NCBI GenBank assembly: GCA_021732945.1
Contig: JAKFWB010000171.1
Location: forward strand, 1 to 10,738
Length of the DNA: 10,738 bases
Source of the DNA: Porphyrobacter sp.
Lineage (GTDB): Bacteria > Pseudomonadota > Alphaproteobacteria > Sphingomonadales > Sphingomonadaceae
Reading direction: 5' to 3'
Every line of letters starts with the position of its first letter. The stretch's first letter is position 1. The notes below the pieces were generated by a model, which had not been told where the DNA came from, made no database searches, and saw nothing but the letters and a program-made list of their open reading frames with translations. The translations under genes and the position numbers were made by a program. Below, one piece after another: positions 1 through 6,863 of the stretch.

Positions 1-2
1 AG

Positions 3-707
3 GCGGTCGAGGCCGAGGAACGCGTCACCACCGCACGCGAAAGCGAAATCGCCGAACGCAGCAAGAAGATCGAACTGATCGAGGCTTCCAAGCAGGCCGA
101 GCGTGAAGCGATCGGGGTCAAGGTGCAGGCCGAAGCGGAAAAGGATGCTGCGGCCAACCGCGCGCAGGCGCTGACGCTCGAAGCCAAGGGCCAGGCCGAC
201 GCGGAAAAGCTGCGTGCCGAAGCCGCCGGAGTGCGCTTCGAAGTCGAAGCCGCTGGTCAGCGCGCGATCAACGAGGCGTCCAACATCCTCTCGAACGATC
301 AGATCAGTCTGCAAACCAAGCTGGCGCTGCTCAAGGTGCTGCCCGAGGTCATCCGCGAAAGCGCCAAGCCGATGGAAGCGATCGATTCGATCAAGATCGT
401 GCAGGTCGACGGGCTCACCAATGGCGGGCGCGGATCGAGCGACGGCAATGGTTCGGGTGGCGGCAGTGGGTCGGGCAACCTTGCCAGCGATGCTGTGTCA
501 GCCGCCCTCGCCTACCGCGCGCAGGCGCCGGTGCTTGACGGGCTGATGAAAGAACTGGGGCTGGATGGTTCGTCGCTGTCGGGGTTGATCAAGGGTGCGG
601 CGGAAACTGTGGCTGAGCCGGCATCGGCACCGAAGAAGGCGCCGAAACTCGCCAAGCCGCAGGATAATGACGCAGGCGGCGCACCAACGGGCGAAGCGGC
701 GGAGTAA
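3..707 (+). CDS. Flotillin-like (SPFH/band-7) protein, C-terminal part
   Basis: The gene enters from the left edge; 234 codons are visible in frame from base 3 to the TAA, with no start in the window. Flotillins are membrane scaffold proteins of the SPFH superfamily that form large oligomers. The visible part starts with a long charged, Ala/Glu/Lys/Arg-rich coiled coil (about residues 1-95 of the fragment, with ERSKKIELIEASKQAERE and repeated AEAEK/AEKLRAEAA). A compact region with the VDGL motif and a Gly/Ser-rich linker follow, then a short helix (AYRAQAPVLDGLMKELGL) and a Pro/Ala/Lys tail. Coiled coil, Gly-rich linker and the YRAQAP helix are the usual C-terminal order of the flotillin/YqiK group. 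The SPFH domain and membrane anchor would lie upstream, outside the window. The gene converges on galU, with a palindromic repeat starting 13 bases after its stop. Family assignment is strong, substrate or partner unknown. Confidence 0.85.
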   Translation, partial: AVEAEERVTTARESEIAERSKKIELIEASKQAEREAIGVKVQAEAEKDAAANRAQALTLEAKGQADAEKLRAEAAGVRFEVEAAGQRAINEASNILSNDQISLQTKLALLKVLPEVIRESAKPMEAIDSIKIVQVDGLTNGGRGSSDGNGSGGGSGSGNLASDAVSAALAYRAQAPVLDGLMKELGLDGSSLSGLIKGAAETVAEPASAPKKAPKLAKPQDNDAGGAPTGEAAE

Positions 708-719
708 CAGAACCCACAT

Positions 720-810
720 CCGTTCGTCCTGAGCCTGTCGAAGGACTGTCTTTCTTCTTCTCAGCCGGAAAAGGGAAAGTGCAGGGCTTCGACAAGCTCA
801 GCCCGAACGG
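720..810. repeat. Palindromic intergenic repeat, copy 1 (REP-like / bidirectional terminator)
   Basis: Two 24-base arms, 720-743 and 787-810, are inverted copies of each other with 21 of 24 positions matching. The left arm begins CCGTTCGTCCTGAGC and the right arm begins CTTCGACAAGCTCAG. The loop (744-786) carries the segment CTGTCTTTCTTC, which nearly recurs in copy 2 at 3133-3224. The element fills the gap between the convergent stops of the flotillin gene and galU, 12 bases from one and 10 from the other. The long RNA hairpin it could form suits a bidirectional terminator or a REP-type repeat. There is no long T tract, so an intrinsic terminator role is inference. Confidence 0.8.
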
Positions 811-820
811 TTTTGGTGGC

Positions 821-1702
821 TTACCCCAGCAGTCTTTGCACAATCGCCCGCACTTCCGCGCCCATATCCGGCCGCGCCAGCGCAATCGCCAAAGTCGCTT
901 CGACAAAGCCGACCTTGCTGCCGCAATCGTAGCGCGCTCCGTCAAAGGTCACGGCGTGGAACGGCTGCGTGCCGATCATCTTGGCCATCGCGTCGGTCAG
1001 CTGAATCTCGCCGCCCGCGCCCTTGCCCTGATTTTCCAACACCCGCATCACTTCGGGCTGGAGGATATAGCGACCCGAGACGATCTTGTTCGACGGCGCT
1101 TCAGCCACAGGCGGCTTTTCCACCAGACCGCAAACTTCGGTCAGCGCACCCACCTGCGCGCCGGGATCAATCACGCCGTAGCTGGAAACCTGCGCCATCG
1201 GCACTTCGAGCACCGAGATGAGGTTGCCACCCACCTCGTGATAAGCCTCAACCATCTGCTTCATGCAACCCGTGCCGCCTTCACGCGCCACCATCAGCTC
1301 ATCAGGCAGAAAGATCGCGAAGGGATCATCCCCGACAATCGCCCGCGCGCACCAGATCGCATGGCCGAGGCCGAGCGGCACCTGCTGGCGCACGGCGATC
1401 ACATCGCCGGGGACGGCGCGGGTGCATTCGAGCACCGAAAGATCGCGTCCACGTTCAGTCATGGTCTGTTCGAGTTCGAAGGCGATATCGAAATGCTCGA
1501 CAATCCCGGTCTTGCCGCGCCCGGTGACGAAGATCATCTGCTCGATCCCCGCCTCGCGCGCTTCGTCGACCGCATATTGAATCAAGGGGCGATCCACTAC
1601 CGGCAGCAGTTCCTTGGGCACGACCTTGGTCGCCGGGAGAAAGCGGGTGCCGAGCCCCGCGACGGGGAAGACGGCTTTCTTGATCGGCTTTGGGGAAGTC
1701 AT
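821..1702 (-). CDS. galU: UTP--glucose-1-phosphate uridylyltransferase
   Basis: This 293-residue cytoplasmic enzyme makes UDP-glucose from UTP and glucose 1-phosphate, the activated sugar for exopolysaccharide, lipopolysaccharide and other glycans. The N-terminal nucleotide-binding signature is intact: [20 protein letters not shown] at about residues 15-34, with the Arg and Lys of G-x-G-T-R-x-L-P-x-T-K-x-x-P-K-E. It is followed by [12 protein letters not shown] (109-120), the LPDE metal-binding segment near residue 134, VEKP, and [11 protein letters not shown] near the C-terminus. Length matches the family (about 290-300). The start ATG at 1702 has a GAGG six bases upstream. A TTGACG hexamer on the minus strand at 1773-1778 could be a -35 element, but no convincing -10 follows. 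The gene is divergent from murA and convergent with the flotillin gene, and looks monocistronic. Confidence 0.97.
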   Translation of the reverse strand: MTSPKPIKKAVFPVAGLGTRFLPATKVVPKELLPVVDRPLIQYAVDEAREAGIEQMIFVTGRGKTGIVEHFDIAFELEQTMTERGRDLSVLECTRAVPGDVIAVRQQVPLGLGHAIWCARAIVGDDPFAIFLPDELMVAREGGTGCMKQMVEAYHEVGGNLISVLEVPMAQVSSYGVIDPGAQVGALTEVCGLVEKPPVAEAPSNKIVSGRYILQPEVMRVLENQGKGAGGEIQLTDAMAKMIGTQPFHAVTFDGARYDCGSKVGFVEATLAIALARPDMGAEVRAIVQRLLG

Positions 1703-1842
1703 GCGAGCCTCGCTGCTGGGATATGGCTTCAGTGTGCGACCTTGGCCTTCCCGTGCCGTGCCGCCTGCCGCTCGTCAATCACACTGTTGGCGGCGCTGCA
1801 CGGCGTGTTGCGCCAAAAGCACTTTTCGCTAAGGCTGGAGTC

Positions 1843-3123
1843 ATGGACAAACTCATCATTCGCGGCGGCAACCGCCTTTCCGGCTCGATCCCGATCTCTG
1901 GCGCGAAAAACGCCGCGCTCACGCTGATCCCCTGCGCGCTGCTGACCGAGGAGCCGCTGACCCTGCGCAACCTGCCGCGGCTGGCGGATATTGACGGGTT
2001 CCAGCACCTGATGAACCAGTTCGGTGTCACCACCGTGATTCAGGGCACGCGCCCCGAAGATTTCGGCCGGGTGATGAGCCTTGAGGCGACCCGGATCACA
2101 TCCAACGTCGCGCCCTATGATCTGGTGCGCAAGATGCGTGCCTCGATCCTGGTGCTCGGCCCGATGCTGGCGCGCAGCGGAGAGGCGACCGTGTCGATGC
2201 CCGGCGGCTGCGCGATCGGCAACCGCCCGATTGACCTGCACCTGAAGGCGCTGGAGGCTTTCGGCGCGCATATCGAACTCGCGGCGGGTTACGTGAAGGC
2301 CTATCAGCCCGATGGCGGGATGCCGGGCGGGGATTTCGACTTCCCGGTGGTCAGCGTCGGCGCGACCGAGAACGCCCTGATGGCTGCGGTGTTGGCGAAT
2401 GGCACCAGCCGCTTGTTCAACGCCGCGCGTGAGCCGGAGATTGTCGATCTGTGCAACATGCTCGTCGCAATGGGCGCGGAAATCGAAGGGATCGGCACCT
2501 CCACCCTCACCATCCACGGCGTGAAGCGCCTGCACGGCGCGACCTACCGCGTGATGCCTGACCGGATCGAGGCCGGCTCTTACGCCTGCGCCGCCGCGAT
2601 CACCGGGGGCGAGGTGCGGTTGGAGGGCGCCAAGGCTGACGACATGATGGCGACCATCCACGCGCTGCAAGCCATCGGCATCCATGTCGATTGGGACGCC
2701 AAAGGTGTGAACGTGCGCGCCAACGGGGCGTTGAAAGCCACCAACCTGACCACCGCGCCCTATCCCGGCCTTGCCACCGACATGCAGGCGCAGCTGATGG
2801 CGCTGCTGTGCAAGGCCGAAGGCGCGAGCGTGCTCAAGGAAACGATCTTCGAAAACCGCTTCATGCACGTGCCTGAACTGGCGCGCATGGGCGCGGACAT
2901 CACCACCGAAGGCCGCACCGCAGTGGTCAAGGGCGCAGTGCACCTGACCGGCGCGGAAGTGATGGCGACCGACCTGCGCGCCTCGATGAGCCTCGTGATC
3001 GCAGGGCTTGCGGCTGAGGGCGAGACGACCGTGCGGCGATTGTATCACCTCGATCGCGGGTATGAGCGACTGGAGGAGAAATTGCAGCTGGTCGGCGCGG
3101 ATATTGAACGGGTGGATGATTAG
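1843..3123 (+). CDS. murA: UDP-N-acetylglucosamine 1-carboxyvinyltransferase
   Basis: MurA transfers enolpyruvate from phosphoenolpyruvate to UDP-GlcNAc, the first committed cytoplasmic step of peptidoglycan synthesis and the target of fosfomycin. The chosen start gives 426 residues, normal for the family (about 417-430). The reading frame stays open back to 1690, but [14 protein letters not shown] is the standard MurA N-terminus, and AAGGCTGGAG just upstream is a good ribosome binding site. Visible functional residues are the SGAKNAAL loop (Lys22, Asn23), the catalytic loop [15 protein letters not shown] with Cys123 (so not the fosfomycin-insensitive Asp variant), [11 protein letters not shown] near the C-terminal active-site Asp, and [12 protein letters not shown] with its conserved Arg. 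It is divergent from galU. Ten bases past its stop a palindromic repeat begins, separating it from the leftward genes. Confidence 0.97.
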   Translation: MDKLIIRGGNRLSGSIPISGAKNAALTLIPCALLTEEPLTLRNLPRLADIDGFQHLMNQFGVTTVIQGTRPEDFGRVMSLEATRITSNVAPYDLVRKMRASILVLGPMLARSGEATVSMPGGCAIGNRPIDLHLKALEAFGAHIELAAGYVKAYQPDGGMPGGDFDFPVVSVGATENALMAAVLANGTSRLFNAAREPEIVDLCNMLVAMGAEIEGIGTSTLTIHGVKRLHGATYRVMPDRIEAGSYACAAAITGGEVRLEGAKADDMMATIHALQAIGIHVDWDAKGVNVRANGALKATNLTTAPYPGLATDMQAQLMALLCKAEGASVLKETIFENRFMHVPELARMGADITTEGRTAVVKGAVHLTGAEVMATDLRASMSLVIAGLAAEGETTVRRLYHLDRGYERLEEKLQLVGADIERVDD

Positions 3124-3132
3124 TTCCAAACA

Positions 3133-3224
3133 CCCGTTCACCCTGAGCCTGTCGAAGGGCCGTCTTTCTTCAAGACCGGCCGTGCAAAGAAGTACGGTGC
3201 TTCGACAAGCTCAGCACGAACGGG
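3133..3224. repeat. Palindromic intergenic repeat, copy 2 (REP-like / bidirectional terminator)
   Basis: Inverted arms at 3133-3157 and 3200-3224 match at 21 of 25 positions. They start CCCGTTCACCCTGAGC on the left and CTTCGACAAGCTCAG on the right. The stem can continue inward because CCGTCTTTCTT (3160-3170) is partly complementary to AAGAAGTACGG (3187-3197), giving one long hairpin. The arms are nearly identical to those of copy 1 at 720-810, and the loop shares GTCTTTCTTC with it. It lies between the convergent murA and RHH genes, only one base from the latter's stop codon, so it likely forms the 3' end of both transcripts. Confidence 0.8.
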
Positions 3225-3225
3225 T

Positions 3226-3462
3226 CTAGTTCTCATTCACCACCAGCCACACCCGTATCGCGCTCGCCAGACCCGGCGGCGTTGGCGACTTGATCCGCTC
3301 GGCGTCGATGCGGGCGACCAGCGCCGCGACCGCCAGTCCTTCGCGCACGGCGGCGGCTTTCAGCATCTCCCAGAACAGCGGTTCAAGGCTGATCGAAGTC
3401 TGGTGGCCCGCTATGCTCAGCGAGCGTTTGACCGGGGGGTGATAGGGGGAGGGCGTCTCCAT
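3226..3462 (-). CDS. Ribbon-helix-helix domain protein (RHH_4-like)
   Basis: This is a small protein of 78 residues from the chosen start. The core VKRSLSIAGHQTSISLEP (11-28), followed by FWEMLKAAAVREGLAVAALVARIDAER and an Ala/Ser-Ala-x-R-x-W tail (SAIRVWLV), fits the RHH_4 ribbon-helix-helix family of Alphaproteobacteria: one strand that would pair in a dimer, then two helices. RHH folds usually bind DNA as dimers, but the target of this family is not established and none is visible here. The frame is open to an ATG at 3504, inside the upstream gene and without a ribosome binding site. I prefer the ATG at 3462, which GAGGAGGG directly abuts, although that spacing is unusually short. It lies 16 bases downstream of the 170-residue gene on the same strand, so the two are probably co-transcribed. 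Confidence 0.75.
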   Translation of the reverse strand: METPSPYHPPVKRSLSIAGHQTSISLEPLFWEMLKAAAVREGLAVAALVARIDAERIKSPTPPGLASAIRVWLVVNEN

Positions 3463-3478
3463 CCCTCCTCGTCTAAAC

Positions 3479-3991
3479 TCAAGCCGCTTCGAAGTCGTCC
3501 ACATATTCGGGCAGGAACACGGGTTCCCGCTCCGACCAGCCCGGCGCGGTGGCGGCGGCTTCGCTCAAGCTTTGCAGCAGCAGTTTGCGGCGTTCGGGGC
3601 GGATCGCCGGCAGGGCGCTCGCGGCGCAGAAAGCCGCCGGAAGATAGGGCCGCGCCCGGGCGCCTAGCAGGCGTTCATACAGAAACCGGAAGGCCGAAAA
3701 GCTCGCCAGCCGCTCCTGCTCAAGATCAAAGGCGGCGAGGCGCACCAGCTTGCCGAGGAAGCGTTCGACCTCAAACGGAGTCCCTTCGTCCGGGATCAGC
3801 CCGCGTAAGGACTTCAGATCCTGATAGGCGACATATTGGCGGCGGATCGCGATATTCTCCGCCTCACCCCGGCCCCAGCGCCGGAAGGCATCGGTGCGGG
3901 CAAGGCCAATATCGAGGCTGCGCTTGATGTAACGCTGTTCGGCAGGGGCGAACCCGGCAAACTCCCGCATCTCGGCAATCGGCATCATCAT
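3479..3991 (-). CDS. Unrecognised helical protein, 170 residues
   Basis: I do not recognise this family. It is a soluble-looking, probably mostly helical protein without signal peptide or membrane segment. It is rich in Arg/Glu/Ala, with aromatic clusters (RRQYVAYQDLKSLRG near residue 50, SFSAFRFLYERLLGARARPYL near 100) and an acidic C-terminal end (EYVDDFEAA). The frame is open to an ATG at 4033. The chosen start is the first of three consecutive ATG codons (3991, 3988, 3985) because GAAGGAG lies about nine bases upstream, whereas 4033 has no such site. GC-rich third positions and tight coupling to the RHH gene downstream support a real gene. Such RHH-linked pairs can be regulator/partner units, but nothing in the sequence identifies a toxin or enzyme motif. 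Confidence 0.65.
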   Translation of the reverse strand: MMMPIAEMREFAGFAPAEQRYIKRSLDIGLARTDAFRRWGRGEAENIAIRRQYVAYQDLKSLRGLIPDEGTPFEVERFLGKLVRLAAFDLEQERLASFSAFRFLYERLLGARARPYLPAAFCAASALPAIRPERRKLLLQSLSEAAATAPGWSEREPVFLPEYVDDFEAA

Positions 3992-4062
3992 GGCGCATGT
4001 CTCCTTCAGACGAGGAGAACTGTCGCATGACATGGTTAATTAAGGGTTAGGTGGAATTGGAC

Positions 4063-4198
4063 TCACACAAAGACACAACGGCACAAAGAGGTCAGCCCTT
4101 GCGGCGAAGCCGCGCTTTGAATTCTAACCGTGTTTGGATTGGGAGGCCCTAACGGGCCAAGGGCACCAACCCCTTTGTGTCTTTGTGCCTTTGTGTGA
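4063..4198. repeat. 136-bp inverted-repeat element with 8-nt periodic arms
   Basis: Terminal arms at 4063-4090 and 4171-4198 are inverted copies, 24 of 28 positions matching. The right arm is itself a tandem of an 8-nt unit (CTTTGTGT, CTTTGTGC, CTTTGTGT at 4173-4196 when phased). The left arm is a more degenerate version (CACACAAAG, CACAACGG, CACAAAG). The 80-nt centre holds two perfect small hairpins, GCGGC-GAA-GCCGC and GGCCC-TAAC-GGGCC. There is no coding frame. It sits just beyond the end of the thiSG gene, seven bases from its stop, and upstream of the 170-residue gene, so it may act as a terminator or boundary. The layout resembles a non-autonomous, MITE-like or REP-like repeat, but one copy alone cannot prove mobility. 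Confidence 0.75.
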
Positions 4199-4204
4199 AA
4201 ACAC

Positions 4205-5194
4205 TCAGATCAACCCAGCCAGCGGCGAGCTGGGATCGGCATACATCCGCCGCGCCATACGGCCCGCCAGATAGGCCTCGCGCCCAGCTTCGACCGCCAG
4301 TTTCATCGCGCGGGCCATGCGCATCGGGTCCTTGGCTTCGGCGATGGCGGTGTTCATCAGGATGCCGTCGCAGCCCAATTCCATCCCCACCGCCGCGTCC
4401 GAGGCTGTCCCGACGCCGGCATCGACCAGCACCGGTACCTTCGCGCCCTCAACGATCAGCCGGATCATCACCCGGTTCTGGATGCCAAGGCCCGAGCCAA
4501 TCGGCGCGCCGAGCGGCATGATCGCCACCGCGCCCGCATCTTCCAATTGCTTCGCCGCAATCGGATCATCGGCGCAATAGACCATCGGGAGGAAGCCTTC
4601 CTTGGCCAGCACCTCGGTCGCCTTCAGCGTCTCGCGCATGTCGGGATAGAGCGTGCGCGCCTCGCCCAGCACTTCCAGCTTCACCAGATCCCAGCCCCCC
4701 GCCTCGCGCGCCAGCCGCAGGGTGCGCACCGCGTCCTCGCCGGTGAAGCAGCCGGCGGTGTTGGGCAGGTAGGTCACTTTCTTCGGATCGATGAAGTCGG
4801 TCAGCATCGGCGCCTTGGGATCGCTGACATTCACCCGCCGCACCGCAACCGTGACGATTTCAGCGCCCGAAGCCGCAACAGCCGCCGCGTTCTGTTCAAA
4901 GCTCTTGTACTTGCCGGTGCCGACAATCAGCCGCGAGTTAAAGGTGCGGCCCGCGACGGTCCAGGTATCCGCCTGATGATCGCCCCCGCCGACAAAGTGG
5001 ACGATCTCGAGCGTGTCACCCTCAGCCAATGGTGCCTCCGCCAGCGTGGAGCGCGGGACAATCGCTCCATTGCATTCAACCGCGACCTTTTCAGGCGCAA
5101 GCTCCAGTTCGCGCACCAGATCGGCGATGGTGGTTGCAGCGCTGCGGTGGGGTGCGCCGTTCAGAATAATGCTCTTGGTCATGGCGCGAGACAT
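4205..5194 (-). CDS. thiSG: Bifunctional sulfur carrier ThiS / thiazole synthase ThiG fusion
   Basis: A single 329-residue chain joins ThiS and ThiG, which together make the thiazole phosphate part of thiamine from deoxyxylulose 5-phosphate, dehydroglycine/iminoglycine and the ThiS thiocarboxylate sulfur. Residues about 6-71 are the ubiquitin-like ThiS domain ending in IVHFVGGG, where free ThiS would stop at Gly-Gly. Residues about 76-329 are the ThiG barrel: [51 protein letters not shown] with the Schiff-base Lys172 (equivalent to B. subtilis Lys96), [26 protein letters not shown] and [20 protein letters not shown]. The start at 5194 has AAGG upstream; an ATG at 5182 is an alternative. It follows merC by 40 bases on the same strand. 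No other thi gene and no clear TPP riboswitch is seen nearby. The fusion is known from annotation of other proteobacteria. Confidence 0.93.
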   Translation of the reverse strand: MSRAMTKSIILNGAPHRSAATTIADLVRELELAPEKVAVECNGAIVPRSTLAEAPLAEGDTLEIVHFVGGGDHQADTWTVAGRTFNSRLIVGTGKYKSFEQNAAAVAASGAEIVTVAVRRVNVSDPKAPMLTDFIDPKKVTYLPNTAGCFTGEDAVRTLRLAREAGGWDLVKLEVLGEARTLYPDMRETLKATEVLAKEGFLPMVYCADDPIAAKQLEDAGAVAIMPLGAPIGSGLGIQNRVMIRLIVEGAKVPVLVDAGVGTASDAAVGMELGCDGILMNTAIAEAKDPMRMARAMKLAVEAGREAYLAGRMARRMYADPSSPLAGLI

Positions 5195-5234
5195 AGGGCC
5201 TTGCGCCCACGCTGCAACAGCCAGTTTGAGAGGG

Positions 5235-5624
5235 TCAGCGCGCCGCGCGCAGGTTCATGAGATGCGCCGCCGATACCAGCGCCACGCCAACCAGCGTCAA
5301 CAGGAACTCGTTTGCGCCATGCGGCACCATCAGCGCCGCAGCCATCAGCGCGAGCCCAGCCATTGCGACGGCAAAGGGCAAGATCAGCCGATGCCGCAGC
5401 AGTCCCCAACCAATCGCGACGCCGCCCACCACCAGCGCCAGCAGCAGCCCGATGCGGTGGATATTCTCATTGAACAGGAAGTGTCCGCCAAGACCCAGCG
5501 TCGACAGCACCACCAGCGTCGCCAGGCAATGCAGCGCGCACAGGCCAGCCAGCCCGATCCCGAGATGATCGAGTCGGCGGCGTAGCGAGGATCGACTCGG
5601 CGGGGGGAGGGCGTTGTGGGCCAT
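5235..5624 (-). CDS. MerC-domain integral membrane protein
   Basis: A 129-residue membrane protein of the MerC family. A basic N-terminal stretch ([10 protein letters not shown]) leads into four hydrophobic segments at about residues 20-45, 56-75, 80-100 and 105-123. The first carries the metal-binding type motif Cys29-Ala-Leu-His32-Cys33 ([10 protein letters not shown]), and His56 and His121 lie at later segments, as in other MerC-domain proteins. Classical MerC takes up mercuric ion in mer operons. Chromosomal stand-alone members such as this one, with no merA, merT or merR beside it, more likely handle another metal or have an unknown role. ATGs at 5663 and 5648 are possible, but I chose 5624 because GGGAAGA lies just upstream and because the palindrome at 5640-5656 then falls outside the coding sequence. 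It probably forms an operon with thiSG. Confidence 0.8.
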   Translation of the reverse strand: MAHNALPPPSRSSLRRRLDHLGIGLAGLCALHCLATLVVLSTLGLGGHFLFNENIHRIGLLLALVVGGVAIGWGLLRHRLILPFAVAMAGLALMAAALMVPHGANEFLLTLVGVALVSAAHLMNLRAAR

Positions 5625-5639
5625 TGCGTCTTCCCAGAT

Positions 5640-5656
5640 ATGTGACATTGTTACAT
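5640..5656. promoter_or_regulatory. 17-bp imperfect palindrome, candidate operator for merC
   Basis: ATGTGACATTGTTACAT reads as a palindrome around its central T with seven of eight base pairs symmetric (only the G/T pair at 5644 and 5652 fails). It lies 16 bases upstream of the chosen merC start. On the minus strand TTGCGC (5658-5663) and TATCTG (5635-5640) flank it at a 17-base spacing, loosely like a -35/-10 pair. That pair would leave almost no leader before the ATG. Fur-family sites (for example Zur) have a related AT-rich, ATGT...ACAT look, so a metal-responsive repressor is plausible but unproven. Confidence 0.5.
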
Positions 5657-5683
5657 TGCGCAAGAGCAGGGCTCGCTGAAAAC

Positions 5684-5778
5684 CTATTCAGCCGGCGCGT
5701 CCACCTTGCACGTCCCGCACCGGGGCTTGCGCCAAACAGGCTTGCGCAACGCCGCGCCCCGGCACATGGGACGGTTCA
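5684..5778 (-). CDS. Possible small Cys-containing protein, about 31 residues
   Basis: A short frame upstream of merC on the same strand that begins with two ATG codons (5778, 5775) and ends in TAG. The peptide is basic and holds Cys near residue 7 and a CGTCK motif (CxxC) near its end. Two related pentads, RKPVW and RKPRC, lie between them. Nearly all third codon positions are G or C, as in the neighbouring genes. A GGAGG 11 bases before the first ATG is rather distant, and an in-frame ATG at 5796 overlaps that site. Its start overlaps ctaA's start region on the opposite strand by a few bases if ctaA begins at 5781. I do not recognise a family; GC3 in a GC-rich genome is weak proof, and the region could simply be the ctaA leader. 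Confidence 0.4.
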
Positions 5779-5780
5779 TC

Positions 5781-6863
5781 ATGGCCTGTTCCGCCTCCAT
5801 ATCAGACCTGCTTGCGCGCTCATCGCAGAGCCGCGTTGCACCACTGGCAATCGCCCGGTGGCTGGAAATCATCGCCGCGATGGTGGTGATGATCGTGCTG
5901 GTCGGCGGGATCACGCGGCTGACCGAAAGCGGTCTTTCGATCACCGAGTGGAATGTGGTCAGCGGCATCCTGCCGCCCCTGACTGATGCGGCTTGGGCTG
6001 CCGAATTCGCCAAGTACCGCACGACCGCCGAGTTCCGGATGGAAAGCGGCCCGGCCGGAATGGACCTTGCGGCGTTTCAGTTCATCTTCTTCTGGGAATG
6101 GTTCCACCGCATCCTTGGCCGGGTGATCGGGCTGGCGTTTCTTGTGCCGCTGATCGTGTTCGCGCTGCGCCGGGCGATCCCGGCGGGCTATGGCTGGCGT
6201 TTGACGGCGATGTTCGGATTGATCCTCGGGCAGGGGGCGCTGGGGTGGTACATGGTGTCATCGGGGGTCGGTCAGACCGATCTGACCGATGTCAGTCATT
6301 TCCGCCTGTCGGCGCATTTGCTCACCGCACTGTTTCTGCTCGCGGGACTCGTCTGGACGGCGCGAGATCTGCGCAAGCTGGCGGCCGATCCGGCGGCACG
6401 GGCCGCGCGGCTCACCCTTGGGGCGTCGCTGGTGGCGGGGGTCTTGTTCATCCAGCTGCTGCTCGGCGCGTGGGTGGCGGGGCTCAATGCCGGGCACGCC
6501 GCCTATGATTGGCCGCTGATGAATGGGCGGCTTCTGCCAGAGGTGGATTGGTCGCGCGGGGCCTTCTGGGCGGTGACGCATGACCCCTTCCTGCTGCAAT
6601 TCATCCATCGCTGGTGGGCCTGGGTGGCGGTCGCGGCGCTGGTGTGGTTGGCGCGGCGGGTGCGGACGACGGACCGCTTCGCCGCCATCGCGCTCAACGC
6701 CGCCTTTGGCACGATGGTGCTGCTAGGGATCGCCACGGTAATGAGCGAAGTTGCGCTCTGGATTGCGGCGGCGCACCAATTGGTCGGCGCGCTGACCGTG
6801 ACAGCGACAGTGCAGGCGATGCATAGTGACGGGGCGGAGCGGCAAAGTCGCCGCGCTGCGTGA
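5781..6863 (+). CDS. ctaA: Heme A synthase, COX15/CtaA family
   Basis: CtaA oxidises the C8 methyl group of heme O to a formyl group, giving heme A for aa3-type cytochrome oxidases; it is a polytopic inner-membrane enzyme. The 360-residue product shows the expected eight hydrophobic segments and family motifs: VGGITRLTESGLSITEW (41-57), FFWEWFHRILGR with His109, SHFRLSAHL with His173 and His179, FIHRWWAW with His276, and AAHQLVGAL with His332. These His positions correspond to the heme ligands of the family. It has no Cys pair in the first periplasmic loop, as in the proteobacterial/mitochondrial type. The frame is open to 5706; I chose the ATG at 5781 because family members begin shortly before the first membrane helix, but 5766 is possible and no strong ribosome binding site decides. 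Its TGA overlaps the cutA ATG by one base, so the two are translationally coupled. Confidence 0.93.
   Translation: MACSASISDLLARSSQSRVAPLAIARWLEIIAAMVVMIVLVGGITRLTESGLSITEWNVVSGILPPLTDAAWAAEFAKYRTTAEFRMESGPAGMDLAAFQFIFFWEWFHRILGRVIGLAFLVPLIVFALRRAIPAGYGWRLTAMFGLILGQGALGWYMVSSGVGQTDLTDVSHFRLSAHLLTALFLLAGLVWTARDLRKLAADPAARAARLTLGASLVAGVLFIQLLLGAWVAGLNAGHAAYDWPLMNGRLLPEVDWSRGAFWAVTHDPFLLQFIHRWWAWVAVAALVWLARRVRTTDRFAAIALNAAFGTMVLLGIATVMSEVALWIAAAHQLVGALTVTATVQAMHSDGAERQSRRAA

Noticed and set aside
1690..1842. N-terminal extension of MurA from an upstream start
   Set aside because: The family N-terminus and a good ribosome binding site both point to the ATG at 1843; the extension overlaps galU's start.
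779..1927. A 382-codon plus-strand frame over galU
   Set aside because: His/Arg-rich antisense shadow of galU, which has all catalytic motifs on the minus strand.
1729..3141. A 470-codon open frame antisense to murA
   Set aside because: It is a shadow of the GC-rich murA codons: His/Arg/Ala-rich composition, no domain, fully overlapping an unmistakable MurA.
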